64,000 nucleotides of DNA from Pseudorhizobium pelagicum (GCA_000722615.1 JOKI01000008.1:31335-95334), one strand, 5' to 3'; shown: positions 10,113 to 21,714, counted from the stretch's first letter. The notes: a model not told the origin generated them from the letters alone. Made by a program: numbers and translations.

Positions 10113-10762
10113 TGGCATTGATCCCCACCCTGCCCCGCAAGCTGCACGGGGCGAGCATCTGGGCGCTCTATGTCGTCGGCCTGCTTCCGGCGGTCTGGTA
10201 CTTCTACCAAGGCGCCACCGGCGGTCTGGGGGTCAACCCGGTCAAGACCTTCGAACACCTGCTCGGGATCTGGGCGCTGCGGTTCCTGATCGCGACGCTC
10301 GCCGTCACACCGCTGCGCGACATCGCGGGCATCAACTGGCTGCGCTATCGCCGGGCGCTCGGCCTCCTGGCGTTTTATTACGTCGCGCTGCATTTCTCCG
10401 TCTGGCTGATCCTCGACCGCGGCCTCGACTTCAGTTCGATTGCCGGCGATATCGTCAAGCGACCCTATATCACCATCGGGATGGTCTGCCTCGTCTCGCT
10501 GGTGCCGCTGGCGCTGACCTCCAACAGCTGGTCGATCCGGCGCCTCGGCCAGCGCTGGAGCAAGCTCCACCAGCTGATCTATCCGGTGGCGCTGGGCGGC
10601 GCGCTTCACTACCTCCTCGCGATCAAGTCCCTCACCGCCGGCCCCTTCATCCACATTGCGCTGATCGCGCTGCTGCTGCTCTACCGGCCGCTGCGCAAGC
10701 CCTTCCTTGCCTGGAAGCGCGGCAAGCCGGTCGCGGCGCAGCAGAGAGCATCTTCCCGCTAG
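10112..10762 (+). CDS. msrQ: Heme-binding membrane subunit MsrQ
   Basis: 216 residues, an integral membrane b-type cytochrome of the ferric reductase-like family. About six hydrophobic helices are visible (for example LWALYVVGLLPAVWYFY-like start, LGLLAFYYVALHFSVWLIL, IALIALLLLY). Conserved histidines in YVALHFSV, LHQLIYPVAL and LGGALHYLL are candidate heme ligands. It passes electrons from quinones to MsrP. Its start overlaps the msrP stop by one base, so the two are co-translated. Confidence 0.93.
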
Positions 10763-10969
10763 GACTGTGCCGGACACTGCCGTCGGTGGTGACGGAGAGA
10801 TCAGGATGCGCCGCGACCTGCCGTGCATCCTCCCATCCGGTTCACGGCTTATATGAGCGGGAGCTTTTTCCTGTGCAGTGACCACGTAAAACTTGCGGAC
10901 ACTTCCGATCCGGCTGTTGTATGGTAAGCAAAGCCATACCCCAATGCCCCTTCTCTTCGGAAGTACTCC

Positions 10970-12079
10970 ATGACCAGAGATCTAATCTTCATCGGTCCTT
11001 TGCCGCCCCCGGTACATGGACAGGCTATCGCGACGCGGACGGTTCAGGAGCAGCTTCTGACCGCAGGACTGCAGATCGAAACGCTGAACCTCGGCGTCGA
11101 AAGCAGAGGATCCACCGCCGCCCTGATGGTGCGCCGGGGCTGGGCGCAACTGCGGGCGATCATGGCCTGCCTCACAGGGCGCCAGCCCAGCGTCTACATT
11201 TCCGTCGGCGCCAACAAGGGCATGTATCTGACGGCCTTGATGGCGCTTGCGGCCCGCGCCACCGGCAAGACCGTCGTGCTCCACCACCACACCTATGCCC
11301 ATATCGGCCAGGAAGTGCCGAGGATGAAGATCCTGCTGGCGCTTGCCGGAAAGGCGGCCTGGCACATCACCATCTGCCCGGCAATGAGCGCACAGCTGAA
11401 GAAGGTATACCCTCAGGTCTTAAAGACGCTCGAATTCAGCAACATCGGCTCCGTCGACACCGGCCTGCTGACGCTGGCGCGGGAAGACAGAACCGAGGTG
11501 ACGCTCGGGTTCATGAGCAATCTCACGGCCGAGAAAGGCGTCCATCACGCCATCGCTGCGTTTCGCGAGGCGCTCGCCGCCGGCCACGCGCAGCGGCTGG
11601 TTCTTGCCGGGCCCTGCAACGACGAGGCATCCCGGCAGGCCGTCGAGGCGGCCCTGGAGGAGATGGGCGACAGGCTCGTATACCTGGGCCCGGTCTACGG
11701 GCACGAGAAGGTCTCGTTTTTCGAGATGATCGACATCTTCCTCTTCCCGTCCACCTATGCCAACGAGACCCAGGGGATCGTCAACCTGGAGGCGCTGGCG
11801 GCCGGCCTGCCGATCGTGGCGTTCGGCCTCTGCTGCATTCCATCCGATCTGGACGTTGACTCGTGCATCGTCGTTGATCCGCACGAGGGACCAGCCGGTT
11901 TTGCCGATGCGACACGGCGGATGGCGGGCCAACTCGGTCAGCAGTCCAGGCACGCGCTAGCGCAAGCCTCGCGGGCCCAGTTCGGGCGGCTGCAGTCCCG
12001 GCATGCGGCCGAGAGAAGCGCCTTGTACGATCTCCTCGCCGGCGTGAGGCCCGAGGGGCGGACTTCATCTGCTGATTAA
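10970..12079 (+). CDS. Family 4 glycosyltransferase
   Basis: 369 residues with a GT-B fold of the GT4 family. The N-terminal GPLPPPVHGQA loop is typical of surface-glycan glycosyltransferases. The C-terminal domain carries LVLAGPCN and the EX7E motif in ETQGIVNLEALAAGLPIV, which binds the sugar-nucleotide donor. Donor and acceptor are unknown. No other glycan gene adjoins it here. A weak TTGCGG...TTGTAT promoter-like pair lies at about 10895-10925. It converges on rplQ, separated by that operon's terminator. Confidence 0.88.
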   Translation: MTRDLIFIGPLPPPVHGQAIATRTVQEQLLTAGLQIETLNLGVESRGSTAALMVRRGWAQLRAIMACLTGRQPSVYISVGANKGMYLTALMALAARATGKTVVLHHHTYAHIGQEVPRMKILLALAGKAAWHITICPAMSAQLKKVYPQVLKTLEFSNIGSVDTGLLTLAREDRTEVTLGFMSNLTAEKGVHHAIAAFREALAAGHAQRLVLAGPCNDEASRQAVEAALEEMGDRLVYLGPVYGHEKVSFFEMIDIFLFPSTYANETQGIVNLEALAAGLPIVAFGLCCIPSDLDVDSCIVVDPHEGPAGFADATRRMAGQLGQQSRHALAQASRAQFGRLQSRHAAERSALYDLLAGVRPEGRTSSAD

Positions 12080-12145
12080 CGCCAGTGGTGCGGCTGGCTG
12101 GGCAGGGTCCCGACCGGCGGCTTTAAATCCATGACGACAAAACGC

Positions 12146-12177
12146 GAAAGAGCCGGGTGTCGCCACCCGGCTCTTTC
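12146..12177 (-). terminator. Terminator at the end of the ribosomal protein superoperon
   Basis: Perfect 14-bp stem GAAAGAGCCGGGTG with its complement and a four-base loop, 27 bases past the rplQ stop. On the minus strand a GCGTTTTG tail follows. The stem may also stop transcripts from the convergent glycosyltransferase gene. Confidence 0.88.
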
Positions 12178-12203
12178 AATCTGTCGCATCCGAAATCCGC
12201 AGA

Positions 12204-12629
12204 TTATGCGGCTTCGGCGGCTTCCATTTCAGCCGCGTGGCGAGCCTTGTCGGCTGCGCCCTTGGCGTTGACGTCGCGCTCGACGAACTCGATGACCGCG
12301 AGCGGTGCATTGTCGCCCTGGCGGAAGCCAGCCTTCATGATACGCAGGTAGCCGCCATTGCGGGTTGCGTAACGCGAGGCGATTGTGTCGAACAGCTTGC
12401 GGACGGCGTCCTGATCCTGGATCTGCGAGATCGCCTGACGGCGAGCGTGCAGGTCGCCGCGCTTGCCGAGCGTGACAAGCTTTTCGACGATCGGACGAAT
12501 TTCCTTGGCCTTCGGCAAGGTGGTGACGATCTGCTCATGCGTGATCAGCGAGGCAGCCATGTTGGCAAACATGGCCTTGCGGTGGCTGGCAGTGCGGTTG
12601 AGCTTGCGACCGGCTTTCTGGTGGCGCAT
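12204..12629 (-). CDS. rplQ: 50S ribosomal protein L17
   Basis: 141 residues. The start [20 protein letters not shown] and the segment [19 protein letters not shown] are diagnostic of bL17. It is longer than the E. coli protein because of an alanine/glutamate-rich tail ([16 protein letters not shown]), common in alphaproteobacteria. Last gene of the alpha segment, 44 bases after rpoA. Confidence 0.97.
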   Translation of the reverse strand: MRHQKAGRKLNRTASHRKAMFANMAASLITHEQIVTTLPKAKEIRPIVEKLVTLGKRGDLHARRQAISQIQDQDAVRKLFDTIASRYATRNGGYLRIMKAGFRQGDNAPLAVIEFVERDVNAKGAADKARHAAEMEAAEAA

Positions 12630-12673
12630 CTCTGGTCTCCTTTACTTGCAGGCATCCGCCTGCAGTCTAATGG

Positions 12674-13684
12674 TTAGTACTGGTCTTCGTAACGCTTGGC
12701 GAGGTCTTCGATATTTTCCGGCGGCCAGGCGGGAACTTCCATACCGAGATGGAGGCCCATGGATGCCAGAACTTCCTTGATCTCGTTCAGCGACTTGCGA
12801 CCGAAATTCGGAGTGCGCAGCATTTCCGCCTCGGTCTTCTGGATGAGATCGCCGATGTAGACGATGTTGTCGTTCTTCAGGCAGTTCGCGGACCGGACCG
12901 AAAGTTCCAGTTCGTCGACCTTCTTGAGGAGCGCCGGGTTGAACGCCAGTTCGGTGACCGATTCCTCTTCGGCTTCCTTCTGCGGCTCGTCGAAGTTGAC
13001 GAAGACCGAGAGCTGGTCCTGCAGGATACGGGCAGCGAAGGCAACAGCATCTTCGCCCGTGACCGAACCATCGGTCTCGATGGTCATGGTCAGCTTGTCG
13101 TAGTCGAGAACCTGGCCTTCGCGGGTGTTTTCCACCTTGTAGGACACTTTCTTGACCGGCGAGTAGAGGCTGTCGACCGGGATGAGGCCGATCGGAGCGT
13201 CTTCAGCACGGTTGCGATCGGCAGGAACATAACCCTTGCCGTTGTTGACCGTGAATTCCATGCGGATCTCCGCGCCCTCGTCGAGGGTGCAGATGACGTG
13301 GTCGGGGTTCAGGATCTCGATGTCGCCGACCGTCTGAATGTCGCCGGCCGTCACGGAACCTGGACCCTGCTTGCGCACAACCATGCGCTTTGCGTCGTCG
13401 CCATCCATCTTGATGGCGATTTCCTTGATGTTGAGCACGATGTCCGTCACATCTTCCCGGACGCCCGGGATGGAGGAGAATTCGTGCAGAACGCCGTCGA
13501 TCTGGACGGCGGTGACAGCAGCACCGCGCAGCGACGACAAAAGCACCCGGCGCAGAGCGTTGCCGAGCGTCAAGCCGAAGCCCCGCTCAAGCGGTTCTGC
13601 GACGAGGTTCACCTTCGTGCGACCGGACGAGGTGAACTCCACCTTGTTCGGCTTGATCAGTTCCTGCCAGTTCTTCTGGATCAT
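12674..13684 (-). CDS. rpoA: DNA-directed RNA polymerase subunit alpha
   Basis: 336 residues. The N-terminal domain shows [19 protein letters not shown] sequence (here [20 protein letters not shown]) for dimerisation and core assembly. After a short acidic linker comes the C-terminal DNA- and activator-binding domain ([31 protein letters not shown]). ATG 13684 follows a 174-base gap after rpsK that holds a stable hairpin. Confidence 0.98.
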   Translation of the reverse strand: MIQKNWQELIKPNKVEFTSSGRTKVNLVAEPLERGFGLTLGNALRRVLLSSLRGAAVTAVQIDGVLHEFSSIPGVREDVTDIVLNIKEIAIKMDGDDAKRMVVRKQGPGSVTAGDIQTVGDIEILNPDHVICTLDEGAEIRMEFTVNNGKGYVPADRNRAEDAPIGLIPVDSLYSPVKKVSYKVENTREGQVLDYDKLTMTIETDGSVTGEDAVAFAARILQDQLSVFVNFDEPQKEAEEESVTELAFNPALLKKVDELELSVRSANCLKNDNIVYIGDLIQKTEAEMLRTPNFGRKSLNEIKEVLASMGLHLGMEVPAWPPENIEDLAKRYEDQY

Positions 13685-13702
13685 GTTTTAAACCTTCCGT
13701 TC

Positions 13703-13727
13703 GTTGCCACCATCCAATCGTGGCAAC
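13703..13727 (-). promoter_or_regulatory. Stem-loop in the rpoA leader
   Basis: GTTGCCAC and GTGGCAAC form a perfect 8-bp stem with a 9-base loop, 19 bases before the rpoA ATG at 13684. No T-run follows. In many bacteria S4 (rpsD) represses the alpha operon through its leader mRNA. Whether this hairpin has such a role is inference; the gap 13685-13858 also contains a weaker GGCGG/CCGCC stem. Confidence 0.45.
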
Positions 13728-13858
13728 CGAGCATGAGAAGCACCGAGCGAGACAAGGCCCTTCGGCGGTACGGCAAAACCGCCAGACTTCGAGAACGAAG
13801 TGAGGCGGCATTACACAAGTTCAATGCAGCCTGGCTGAACCGCCGGCGCATCCGCTGA

Positions 13859-14248
13859 TTAGACGCGGCGCTTCTTGCGCGGACGGCAACCGTTGTGCGG
13901 GATCGGGGTCACGTCACGGATCGAGGTGATCATGAAACCGGCGGCCTGCAGAGCGCGCAGAGCCGATTCACGACCGGAGCCCGGACCGCAGACTTCGACT
14001 TCCAGCGACTTCATGCCATGTTCCTGGGCCTTCTTGGCGCAGTCTTCGGCAGCGATCTGTGCGGCGAACGGGGTCGACTTACGCGAACCCTTGAAGCCCT
14101 TCGCGCCAGCCGACGACCAGGCAATCGCATTGCCCTGCGCGTCGGTGATGGTGATCATGGTGTTGTTGAAGGTCGAATTGACGTGGGCAACGCCCGACGT
14201 GATGTTTTTGCGTTCGCGACGGCGGACGCGTGTGGCTTCCTTGGCCAT
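13859..14248 (-). CDS. rpsK: 30S ribosomal protein S11
   Basis: 129 residues. [20 protein letters not shown] and the C-terminal [18 protein letters not shown] are diagnostic of uS11, which lies on the 30S platform near the E site. Length is the family norm. It is preceded by a terminator-like hairpin after rpsM, so it may need its own promoter. Confidence 0.98.
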   Translation of the reverse strand: MAKEATRVRRRERKNITSGVAHVNSTFNNTMITITDAQGNAIAWSSAGAKGFKGSRKSTPFAAQIAAEDCAKKAQEHGMKSLEVEVCGPGSGRESALRALQAAGFMITSIRDVTPIPHNGCRPRKKRRV

Positions 14249-14327
14249 GGTCTTCCTTTCGTTGATCTCGTCACCGCCGTAGTTCCAGCGGCTCCACCGG
14301 AGCCAGGCTTGCGCCCGGCACCAAACT

Positions 14328-14360
14328 CAAAAAGAGGCCAGCGAGCGAGCGCCAGCCTCT
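14328..14360 (-). terminator. Terminator-like hairpin between rpsM and rpsK
   Basis: On the minus strand GAGGC...GCG pairs with CGC...GCCTC (an internal TG/TG loop interrupts the stem), followed at once by TTTTTG. It stands 21 bases after the rpsM stop at 14382. It has every mark of an intrinsic terminator or attenuator, yet it lies inside the ribosomal superoperon. Confidence 0.75.
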
Positions 14361-14381
14361 CCCACCCGGAGAACCGGGAAA

Positions 14382-14750
14382 TTACTTCTTCTTACCAGCA
14401 ATCGCCTTTGCCGGACCCTTGCGGGTGCGGGCATTGGTGTGCGTGCGCTGACCGCGGACCGGAAGGCCACGACGGTGGCGCAGGCCACGGTAGCAACCAA
14501 GGTCCATCAGACGCTTGATGTTCATCGAGGTTTCGCGACGCAGGTCGCCTTCGACCTGGTAATCGCGGTCGATGGTTTCGCGGATCTGCAGAACTTCTGC
14601 GTCCGTGAGCTGATGAACGCGACGTTCAGCCGGAATACCGACCTTCTCGACGATTTCCTGTGCGAACTTCGGGCCGATCCCGTGAATATACGTGAGCGCA
14701 ATAACAACGCGCTTCGCAGTCGGGATGTTGACGCCAGCGATACGTGCCAC
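14382..14750 (-). CDS. rpsM: 30S ribosomal protein S13
   Basis: 122 residues from a GTG start at 14750, giving the conserved [14 protein letters not shown] start; GGAGA precedes it. The longer frame back to 14801 is not conserved. [20 protein letters not shown] at the C-terminal side binds 16S rRNA and contacts P-site tRNA. A 239-base gap separates it from adk. Confidence 0.96.
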   Translation of the reverse strand: MARIAGVNIPTAKRVVIALTYIHGIGPKFAQEIVEKVGIPAERRVHQLTDAEVLQIRETIDRDYQVEGDLRRETSMNIKRLMDLGCYRGLRHRRGLPVRGQRTHTNARTRKGPAKAIAGKKK

Positions 14751-14989
14751 GCCTATTCTCCTTCGTTCCAGTTGCCATCCGGCAAGTGGTACTTCTTCCA
14801 TGAGAGCAGCCGCAAGACGGCCGCCAGTTCAAACGATTATCCGAAACAGTCAAACGACCGACCCGGATACCCTTCTCGGGAGATCCGCACCGATCGCATA
14901 TGCTGTAGCGAGTTGGCGCGGGGTTTAACGGAATCGGTCAAAAATAGCAACCGGCTCCGCCAAGATTCTTTAACAAGCCACCGCCCCTC
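14751..14989 (-). promoter_or_regulatory. 239-base gap between adk and rpsM, possible rpsM promoter
   Basis: No gene is visible. On the minus strand two TTGAC hexamers occur (near 14935 and near 14855), but neither has a convincing -10 box at 16-18 bases. The size of the gap inside an otherwise tight operon suggests a start point or processing region for the rpsM transcript. Confidence 0.25.
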
Positions 14990-15636
14990 TCAAAGAGCGG
15001 CGAGGATCTTCTCTATGTCTGCCGTCACGGCATCCATTTCCGCCATGCCGTCGACGGTCTGCAAGCTGCCCTTGGCATAGTAGTAGCCGATGAGCGGCGA
15101 GGTTTCCTTGTAGTAGACCTCGAGGCGCTGCGTCATCGTTTCGGCATTGTCGTCCGGGCGGCGCTTGAAGTGCGTTGAACCGCACTTGTCGCAGACGCCT
15201 TCAACTGCCGGCTTCTTGTCGGTGTCGTGATAGACCGTCCCGCACTGTGCGCAGGAATAGCGGCCGGAGACACGACGAACCAGCTCCTTGTCGTCGACCT
15301 TCAATTCGATGATGGCCGACAGACCCAGTCCCTTGTCCTTCAGCATCTTCTCCGTGGCGTCGGCCTGGACGAGAGTCCTGGGGAAGCCATCGAGAATGAA
15401 GCCATTGGCACAATCGGGCTGATCGATTCGCTCGGACACGATGGCGATGACGATGTCATCCGAGACCAGCTTTCCGGCATCCATGACTTCCTTGGCACGC
15501 TTGCCGACGTCCGTCTGTGCCGCCACGGCTGCCCGCAGCATGTCGCCGGTGGATAGCTGCGGAATTCCGTGCTTATCCACGATCCGCTGGGCCTGGGTCC
15601 CCTTCCCCGCGCCCGGCGGTCCCAAAAGTATCAGTC

Positions 15637-15640
<4 letters not shown>
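14990..15640 (-). CDS. adk: Adenylate kinase
   Basis: 216 residues, the long LID form. The P-loop is [13 protein letters not shown] at the N-terminus; the NMP-binding DGFPRT motif is [11 protein letters not shown]. The LID carries four cysteines in two CxxC pairs (SCAQCGTVY and VCDKCGS), which should bind zinc. It balances AMP, ADP and ATP. The start overlaps the secY stop by four bases (ATGA). Confidence 0.97.
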
Positions 15641-16977
<1,337 letters not shown>

Positions 16978-17162
16978 GCATTTCTCCGCCTGACCAATTC
17001 CGGCGGCGGGAAGGCGCCAAGCCCGGAAAGCAGTCTGAATTCAGTTGATGAAAACGGGCGGGAGCGCGGGACGCAACCAGTGCCTCACCCTGTTTTCCGT
17101 ATGGTTCCGGAAAGCGCGACCGTAGCGGCCGGTCCCAGAATCGTGAGGCTCACATATGGGAG

Positions 17163-17198
17163 CAAAATCGCCCGGTGTGAAGCACGCCGGGCGATTTA
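17163..17198 (-). terminator. Terminator-like hairpin between rplO and secY
   Basis: ATCGCCCGG and CCGGGCGAT pair perfectly (9 bp, extendable by A-T pairs) around an 11-base loop. On the minus strand the stem runs into TTTTG. It begins seven bases past the rplO stop at 17205. The remainder of the gap (16978-17160) must then hold a promoter if secY is not fully dependent on read-through; I could not identify one. Confidence 0.75.
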
Positions 17199-17204
17199 TA
17201 CGGC

Positions 17205-17678
17205 TTATTCGGCAGCAGGAGCTTCCGGAAGCTTGATGGTGCTGCCGGCCTTCTCGATCTTCTCGACGGCAGCCTTGGAGGCACCGGCGGCTTCGATCGT
17301 GACCTTGGCCGTCAGTTCGCCATCCGACAGGATGCGGACGCCGTCGCGCGGGCGACGGATCACGCCGGCAGCCTTCAGGGCCGCAGCGTCGATCGTTGCC
17401 TTGGGGTCGAGCTTCTTGGCATCGATCGCCGTCTGGATGCGACCGAGCGATACGGTCACGAAGTCCGACGAGAAGATGTTGTTGAAGCCGCGCTTGGGCA
17501 GGCGACGATAGATCGGCATCTGGCCGCCTTCGAAGCCGTTGATGGACACGCCGGAGCGAGCCTTCTGACCCTTCACGCCGCGACCACCGGTCTTGCCCGA
17601 GCCCGAGCCGATACCGCGACCGACGCGCTTGCGGTTCTTCGTCGAACCTTCGTTGTCTTTGAGTTCATTCAGTTTCAT
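17205..17678 (-). CDS. rplO: 50S ribosomal protein L15
   Basis: 157 residues from ATG 17678 (MKLNELKD). The basic glycine-rich N-terminus [20 protein letters not shown] threads into 23S r[22 protein letters not shown] is also diagnostic. An earlier in-frame start at 17735 would overlap rpmD and is not conserved. Confidence 0.97.
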   Translation of the reverse strand: MKLNELKDNEGSTKNRKRVGRGIGSGSGKTGGRGVKGQKARSGVSINGFEGGQMPIYRRLPKRGFNNIFSSDFVTVSLGRIQTAIDAKKLDPKATIDAAALKAAGVIRRPRDGVRILSDGELTAKVTIEAAGASKAAVEKIEKAGSTIKLPEAPAAE

Positions 17679-17694
17679 GATGACTTCCCCCGTC

Positions 17695-17907
17695 TCACTT
17701 CTCGTCGACGACGCGAACGAGATGCTGGACAGCACGGATCATACCACGAACCGAAGGCGTATCCTCCAGGGTGCTGACCCGGTGCATCTTGTTGAGGCCG
17801 AGACCGATCAGCGTTGCGCGCTGTACGGCCGGGCGGCGGATGGGGCTACCGATCTGCTCGACCGTAACCGTCTTGTTGGCTTCTGCCTGAGTAGCTTTCT
17901 TGGCCAT
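17695..17907 (-). CDS. rpmD: 50S ribosomal protein L30
   Basis: 70 residues. [29 protein letters not shown] sequence (in shorter form: [20 protein letters not shown]) and [11 protein letters not shown] identify uL30. It has an N-terminal extension of about ten residues compared with E. coli. It sits between rpsE and rplO. Confidence 0.96.
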   Translation of the reverse strand: MAKKATQAEANKTVTVEQIGSPIRRPAVQRATLIGLGLNKMHRVSTLEDTPSVRGMIRAVQHLVRVVDEK

Positions 17908-17918
17908 GATCGCTCTCC

Positions 17919-18488
17919 TTATTCTTCCGAAGCAATGCCGGAAGCGGCGCGACGAGCCTGAAGCGTGGCATACTTGAGGCCGCGCTGTGCTGCGACGTCC
18001 TTCGGATGCACCTGATGCTTCAGGGCGTCAAAAGTGGCGCGAACCATGTTGTACGGGTTCGACGAACCGGTCGACTTCGCAACAACGTCGCTGACGCCGA
18101 GTGTTTCGAAGACGGCGCGCATCGGGCCACCTGCGATGATGCCGGTACCGGCCTTGGCGGCACGCAGCAGAACCTTGCCGGCGCCGTGGCGGCCGTTGAG
18201 GTCGTGGTGCAGCGTACGGCCGTCGCGCAGCGGTACGAAGATCAGGTCGCGCTTGGCGGACTCAGTCGCCTTGCGGATGGCTTCCGGCACTTCACGTGCC
18301 TTGCCGTGGCCGAAGCCGACGCGGCCCTTCTGGTCGCCGACGACGACGAGAGCAGCAAAGCCGAAACGACGGCCGCCCTTGACGACCTTGGCGACGCGGT
18401 TGATCGCGACCAGCTTGTCGACGAATTCGCTATCGCGCTCGTCACGGTTCTGGCGATCGTCGCGAGAACCTCTTCTTTCTTGTGCCAT
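17919..18488 (-). CDS. rpsE: 30S ribosomal protein S5
   Basis: 189 residues. A hydrophilic, arginine/aspartate-rich N-terminus ([19 protein letters not shown]) precedes the double-stranded RNA-binding domain starting [20 protein letters not shown]. The C-terminal domain contains [20 protein letters not shown]. Needed for decoding accuracy and the helicase activity at the mRNA entry channel. Confidence 0.97.
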   Translation of the reverse strand: MAQERRGSRDDRQNRDERDSEFVDKLVAINRVAKVVKGGRRFGFAALVVVGDQKGRVGFGHGKAREVPEAIRKATESAKRDLIFVPLRDGRTLHHDLNGRHGAGKVLLRAAKAGTGIIAGGPMRAVFETLGVSDVVAKSTGSSNPYNMVRATFDALKHQVHPKDVAAQRGLKYATLQARRAASGIASEE

Positions 18489-18608
18489 TGTCCTTTTCCT
18501 TTTTCTTTTCCGGGTGCAATCGGCAGATTACAGGGCGATCCGGTTCAGGATCGGGTGCGGAGAAACCGCGTTTGCCCGGCCCCGCTTGCGCGAGGCCGGG
18601 CAAATTCC

Positions 18609-18971
18609 TTAGAAGCTCAGTCCGCCTTCGCGGGCAGCTTCTGCCAGGGCCTTGATGCGGCCGTGATAGATGAAGGCGCCGCGATCAAACACGACTTCCT
18701 TTACACCGGCCTTCGTCGCCCGTTCCGCCACCAGCTTGCCGACGGCGGTCGCTGCTTCAACGTCAGCGCCGGTCTTGAGCTTCGAGCGCAGATCCGAGTC
18801 GAGCGTGGAGGCGGCTGCAAGCGTGCGGCCGGCCACGTCGTCAATGACCTGGACATAGATGTTCTTCGACGAGCGATGAACCGACAGGCGCGGACGGCCG
18901 TTGGCAACCGCCTTAATCTGGCGGCGCACGCGGCTCGCGCGCTTTGCAAGTGCTTGTTTCCTGCTAGCCAT
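18609..18971 (-). CDS. rplR: 50S ribosomal protein L18
   Basis: 120 residues. [20 protein letters not shown] and the C-terminal [20 protein letters not shown] are diagnostic of uL18, the 5S rRNA-binding protein of the central protuberance. A 120-base gap to rpsE (18489-18608) contains a GC-rich repeat-like stretch but no clear terminator. Confidence 0.97.
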   Translation of the reverse strand: MASRKQALAKRASRVRRQIKAVANGRPRLSVHRSSKNIYVQVIDDVAGRTLAAASTLDSDLRSKLKTGADVEAATAVGKLVAERATKAGVKEVVFDRGAFIYHGRIKALAEAAREGGLSF

Positions 18972-18983
18972 ATCGCGTGATCC

Positions 18984-19517
18984 TTACTTCTTCTTGCCTT
19001 CCTTGCGGATGATCCGTTCCTCGGCGTACTTGACGCCCTTGCCCTTGTAGGGCTCCGGACCGCGGTATTCGCGGATTTCCGCTGCAACCTGACCGACCTG
19101 CTGCTTGTTAATGCCGGTGACGATGATTTCCGTCGGCTTCGGCACGGCAATCGAAATCCCCTGCGGGGGTTCGTAGACAACGTCATGGCTGAAACCGAGA
19201 GCCAGCTGCAGGTTCTTGCCCTGCAGGGACGCACGGTAACCGACGCCGTTGATCTCGAGCTTGCGCTCGAAACCGTCCTTCACGCCCTTGAAGATGTTTT
19301 CAATCATCGTCCGGGACATGCCCCACTTGGAGCGGGCGTCCTTGCTGGCGTTGACCGGGGTCACCGACACGCCGTCGCCATTGTGTTCAACCTTCACTTC
19401 GTCGTTTGCAACGAAGAAAAGCTCGCCCTTCGGGCCCTTGGCAGTCACTTTCTGGCCATCAACCGTGGCCGTAACTCCAGCAGGAACCGGAACGGGCTTC
19501 TTACCGATACGAGACAT
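18984..19517 (-). CDS. rplF: 50S ribosomal protein L6
   Basis: 177 residues. [19 protein letters not shown] at the start and [20 protein letters not shown] at the end are diagnostic of uL6, which binds near the sarcin-ricin loop. Thirteen bases from rplR. Confidence 0.98.
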   Translation of the reverse strand: MSRIGKKPVPVPAGVTATVDGQKVTAKGPKGELFFVANDEVKVEHNGDGVSVTPVNASKDARSKWGMSRTMIENIFKGVKDGFERKLEINGVGYRASLQGKNLQLALGFSHDVVYEPPQGISIAVPKPTEIIVTGINKQQVGQVAAEIREYRGPEPYKGKGVKYAEERIIRKEGKKK

Positions 19518-19559
19518 TTTTTTGTCCTGTCTGTTCGCTATGGAGATCCCTGCCCTGTC

Positions 19560-19958
19560 TTAGAAGACAGAGCAAAGAACCTCGCCACCAACGTTCTGTT
19601 CGCGAGCCTGGTGATCGGCCATCACACCCTTCGGAGTCGAAAGGATAGTGATGCCGAGGCCGTTCGCGACCTGCGGAATGGACTTCACCGAGACATAAAC
19701 TCGGCGGCCCGGCTTGGACACGCGGCCGATCTCACGGATCACCGACGCGCCTTCGTAGTACTTCAGCTCGATTTCGATCTCGGACTTGCCGTTACCGTAA
19801 TCGGTCTGGGAATAGCCGCGGATGTAGCCTTCGGCCTGCAGCACGTCGAGAACGCGTGCGCGCAGTCTGGAGGCAGGCGTCGTCACCGAAGTCTTGCGGC
19901 GAGCGGCACCATTGCGGATGCGGGTGAGCATATCGCCCAACGGATCAGTCATGGTCAT
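19560..19958 (-). CDS. rpsH: 30S ribosomal protein S8
   Basis: 132 residues. [18 protein letters not shown] at the start and [20 protein letters not shown] at the end are diagnostic of uS8. In E. coli S8 represses the spc operon by binding the mRNA near rplE; I did not find a clear copy of that site here. Position is canonical, between rpsN and rplF. Confidence 0.98.
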   Translation of the reverse strand: MTMTDPLGDMLTRIRNGAARRKTSVTTPASRLRARVLDVLQAEGYIRGYSQTDYGNGKSEIEIELKYYEGASVIREIGRVSKPGRRVYVSVKSIPQVANGLGITILSTPKGVMADHQAREQNVGGEVLCSVF

Positions 19959-19970
19959 CTAACTGTCTCC

Positions 19971-20276
19971 TTACCAGCTCGACTTGACGATACCCGGCAC
20001 TTTGCCGGAATTGCCCAGCTCACGAAGCGCGATACGCGACATCTTGAGCTTGCGATAGAATGCGCGCGGACGGCCAGTGACTTCGCAACGGTTACGAATG
20101 CGGGTCTTGGAGCCATCGCGCGGCAGCGAGGCAAGAGTCAGTGTTGCCTGGAACCGCTCTTCGATCGAGAGGCCCTGGTTCATGATGGTTGCCTTCAGGG
20201 TCGCACGCTTTGCGGCCTGGTTGGCAACTGTCTTGCGGCGGCGCTTGTTCTTTTCAACTGCGCTAGTCTTCGCCAT
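19971..20276 (-). CDS. rpsN: 30S ribosomal protein S14, zinc-independent form
   Basis: 101 residues. The family signature [20 protein letters not shown] is present, but the CxxC pairs of the short zinc form are absent. This is the long, zinc-free type normal for proteobacteria. Confidence 0.97.
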   Translation of the reverse strand: MAKTSAVEKNKRRRKTVANQAAKRATLKATIMNQGLSIEERFQATLTLASLPRDGSKTRIRNRCEVTGRPRAFYRKLKMSRIALRELGNSGKVPGIVKSSW

Positions 20277-20309
20277 ATCGGAGTTCCTTTTCTACGCTCG
20301 TCGTTACGG

Positions 20310-20867
20310 TTACTGACGGAACGGGAAGTTGAACTCTCTGAGGAGAGCCCGGGCTTCGTCGTCGGCCTTGGCCGTCGTGCAAACGATGATGTCCATGCCC
20401 CACATCTGATCAACCTTGTCGTAGTTGATCTCAGGGAACACGATGTGTTCCTTAATGCCCATGGCGAAGTTGCCACGGCCGTCAAAGCTCTTCGGGTTCA
20501 GGCCGCGAAAGTCGCGAACGCGCGGGAGCGCGATGTTGATCAGGCGGTCGAGGAATTCGTACATGCGTGCGCCGCGCAGGGTAACCTTGGCGCCGATCGG
20601 CATGCCTTCGCGGACCTTGAAGCCAGCGATGGAGTTGCGTGCCTTGGTGATCACGGCCTTCTGGCCGGAGATCGCAGCGAGATCCGCTGCAGCAACGGTG
20701 GGCTTCTTGGAATCGGCTGTCGCCTCACCCACGCCCATGTTGATGACGATCTTCTCGAGCTTCGGGATCATCATCTCGTTGGCGAAGGAGAATTCTTCCT
20801 TCAGCGCACCGCGGATGCGGGAAACATATTCTGTCTTGAGCCGCGGCTCATACTTCGCCTCAGCCAT
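20310..20867 (-). CDS. rplE: 50S ribosomal protein L5
   Basis: 185 residues. [32 protein letters not shown] and [17 protein letters not shown] identify uL5, which binds 5S rRNA and P-site tRNA. Its start lies inside the 3' end of rplX (8-base overlap), implying coupled translation. Confidence 0.98.
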   Translation of the reverse strand: MAEAKYEPRLKTEYVSRIRGALKEEFSFANEMMIPKLEKIVINMGVGEATADSKKPTVAAADLAAISGQKAVITKARNSIAGFKVREGMPIGAKVTLRGARMYEFLDRLINIALPRVRDFRGLNPKSFDGRGNFAMGIKEHIVFPEINYDKVDQMWGMDIIVCTTAKADDEARALLREFNFPFRQ

Positions 20868-21168
20868 CGATCAAATCTCCCGTACGCTTGGCAACTCGCA
20901 CCTTCTTCCCGTCGACGACCTGGAAGCCAACGCGGGTCGGCTTGCCATCCTTCGCGGCGATCGCGAGGTTCGACAGGTGGATGGATGCTTCCTTGTTGAT
21001 GATGCCGGCTTCCTGCGTCTGCGTCTGACGCTGGTGGCGCTTCACCATGTTAATACCGCGCACGAGTGCGCGATCTTCCTTCGGCATAACCTGGAGGACT
21101 TCGCCGGTACGGCCCTTGTCCTTGCCGGTCAATACGACGACACTGTCGCCCTTGCGGATCTTCTGCAT
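20860..21168 (-). CDS. rplX: 50S ribosomal protein L24
   Basis: 102 residues. The KOW motif [20 protein letters not shown] is at the N-terminus, and KRTGDLID at the end. It initiates 50S assembly. Overlaps rplE by eight bases and lies 13 bases from rplN. Confidence 0.97.
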   Translation of the reverse strand: MQKIRKGDSVVVLTGKDKGRTGEVLQVMPKEDRALVRGINMVKRHQRQTQTQEAGIINKEASIHLSNLAIAAKDGKPTRVGFQVVDGKKVRVAKRTGDLIDG

Positions 21169-21181
21169 CGGTATCGCTCCC

Positions 21182-21550
21182 TTACAGCACTTCTGGAGCC
21201 AGCGAGATGATCTTCATGTGGTTCTTGGCGCGGAGTTCGCGCGGAACCGGTCCGAAGATACGGGTACCGATCGGCTCTTTCTTGTTATCAATAAGCACCG
21301 CTGCGTTGTTGTCGAAGCGGATGACGCTGCCGTCGGCACGACGAATGTCCTTGGCGGTACGCACAACCACCGCCTTCATCACATCGCCCTTCTTCACGCG
21401 GCCACGCGGAATAGCTTCCTTGATCGAGACGACGATCACGTCGCCGACCGAAGCGTACTTGCGCTTGGAGCCGCCCAGCACCTTGATGCACATGACACGA
21501 CGTGCGCCGGAATTATCCGCCACGTCGAGGTTTGTTTGCATCTGAATCAT
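21182..21550 (-). CDS. rplN: 50S ribosomal protein L14
   Basis: 122 residues, the exact family length. [19 protein letters not shown] and [20 protein letters not shown] are diagnostic of uL14, which contacts 16S rRNA at bridge B8. It is the first gene of the spc-type segment, separated from rpsQ by a 233-base gap with two hairpins. Confidence 0.98.
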   Translation of the reverse strand: MIQMQTNLDVADNSGARRVMCIKVLGGSKRKYASVGDVIVVSIKEAIPRGRVKKGDVMKAVVVRTAKDIRRADGSVIRFDNNAAVLIDNKKEPIGTRIFGPVPRELRAKNHMKIISLAPEVL

Positions 21551-21645
21551 TTCAGGTCGCCTTTTTCTAATGACCGGAACGACCGGGCGCGCGAACGCCC
21601 CGATCCGGCTTATGGACAGAATTTCATTGTGCGCGGGACGGATCT

Positions 21646-21674
21646 TGCCAAGGTGGTTTCCTTAAAAAGGACCT
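21646..21674 (-). promoter_or_regulatory. Weak promoter-like sequence in front of rplN
   Basis: On the minus strand TTGGCA at 21651-21646 is followed after 16-17 bases by AATGA/CAATGA, a poor -10. The site lies downstream of two terminator-like hairpins and about 70-100 bases before rplN. A spc-segment promoter is expected there, but this match is weak; the coordinates given bracket the -35 side. Confidence 0.22.
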
Positions 21675-21690
21675 TCCCTGCGCTCAAAGC

Positions 21691-21714
21691 AAAAGAACGC
21701 TCGTTGCCGAGCGT
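21691..21714 (-). terminator. Terminator-like hairpin between rpsQ and rplN (second)
   Basis: On the minus strand ACGCTCG and CGAGCGT form a 7-bp stem around a GCAA loop, followed by TCTTTTGC. This is the usual shape of an intrinsic terminator, at the S10/spc junction, where some bacteria have separate operons. Confidence 0.7.
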
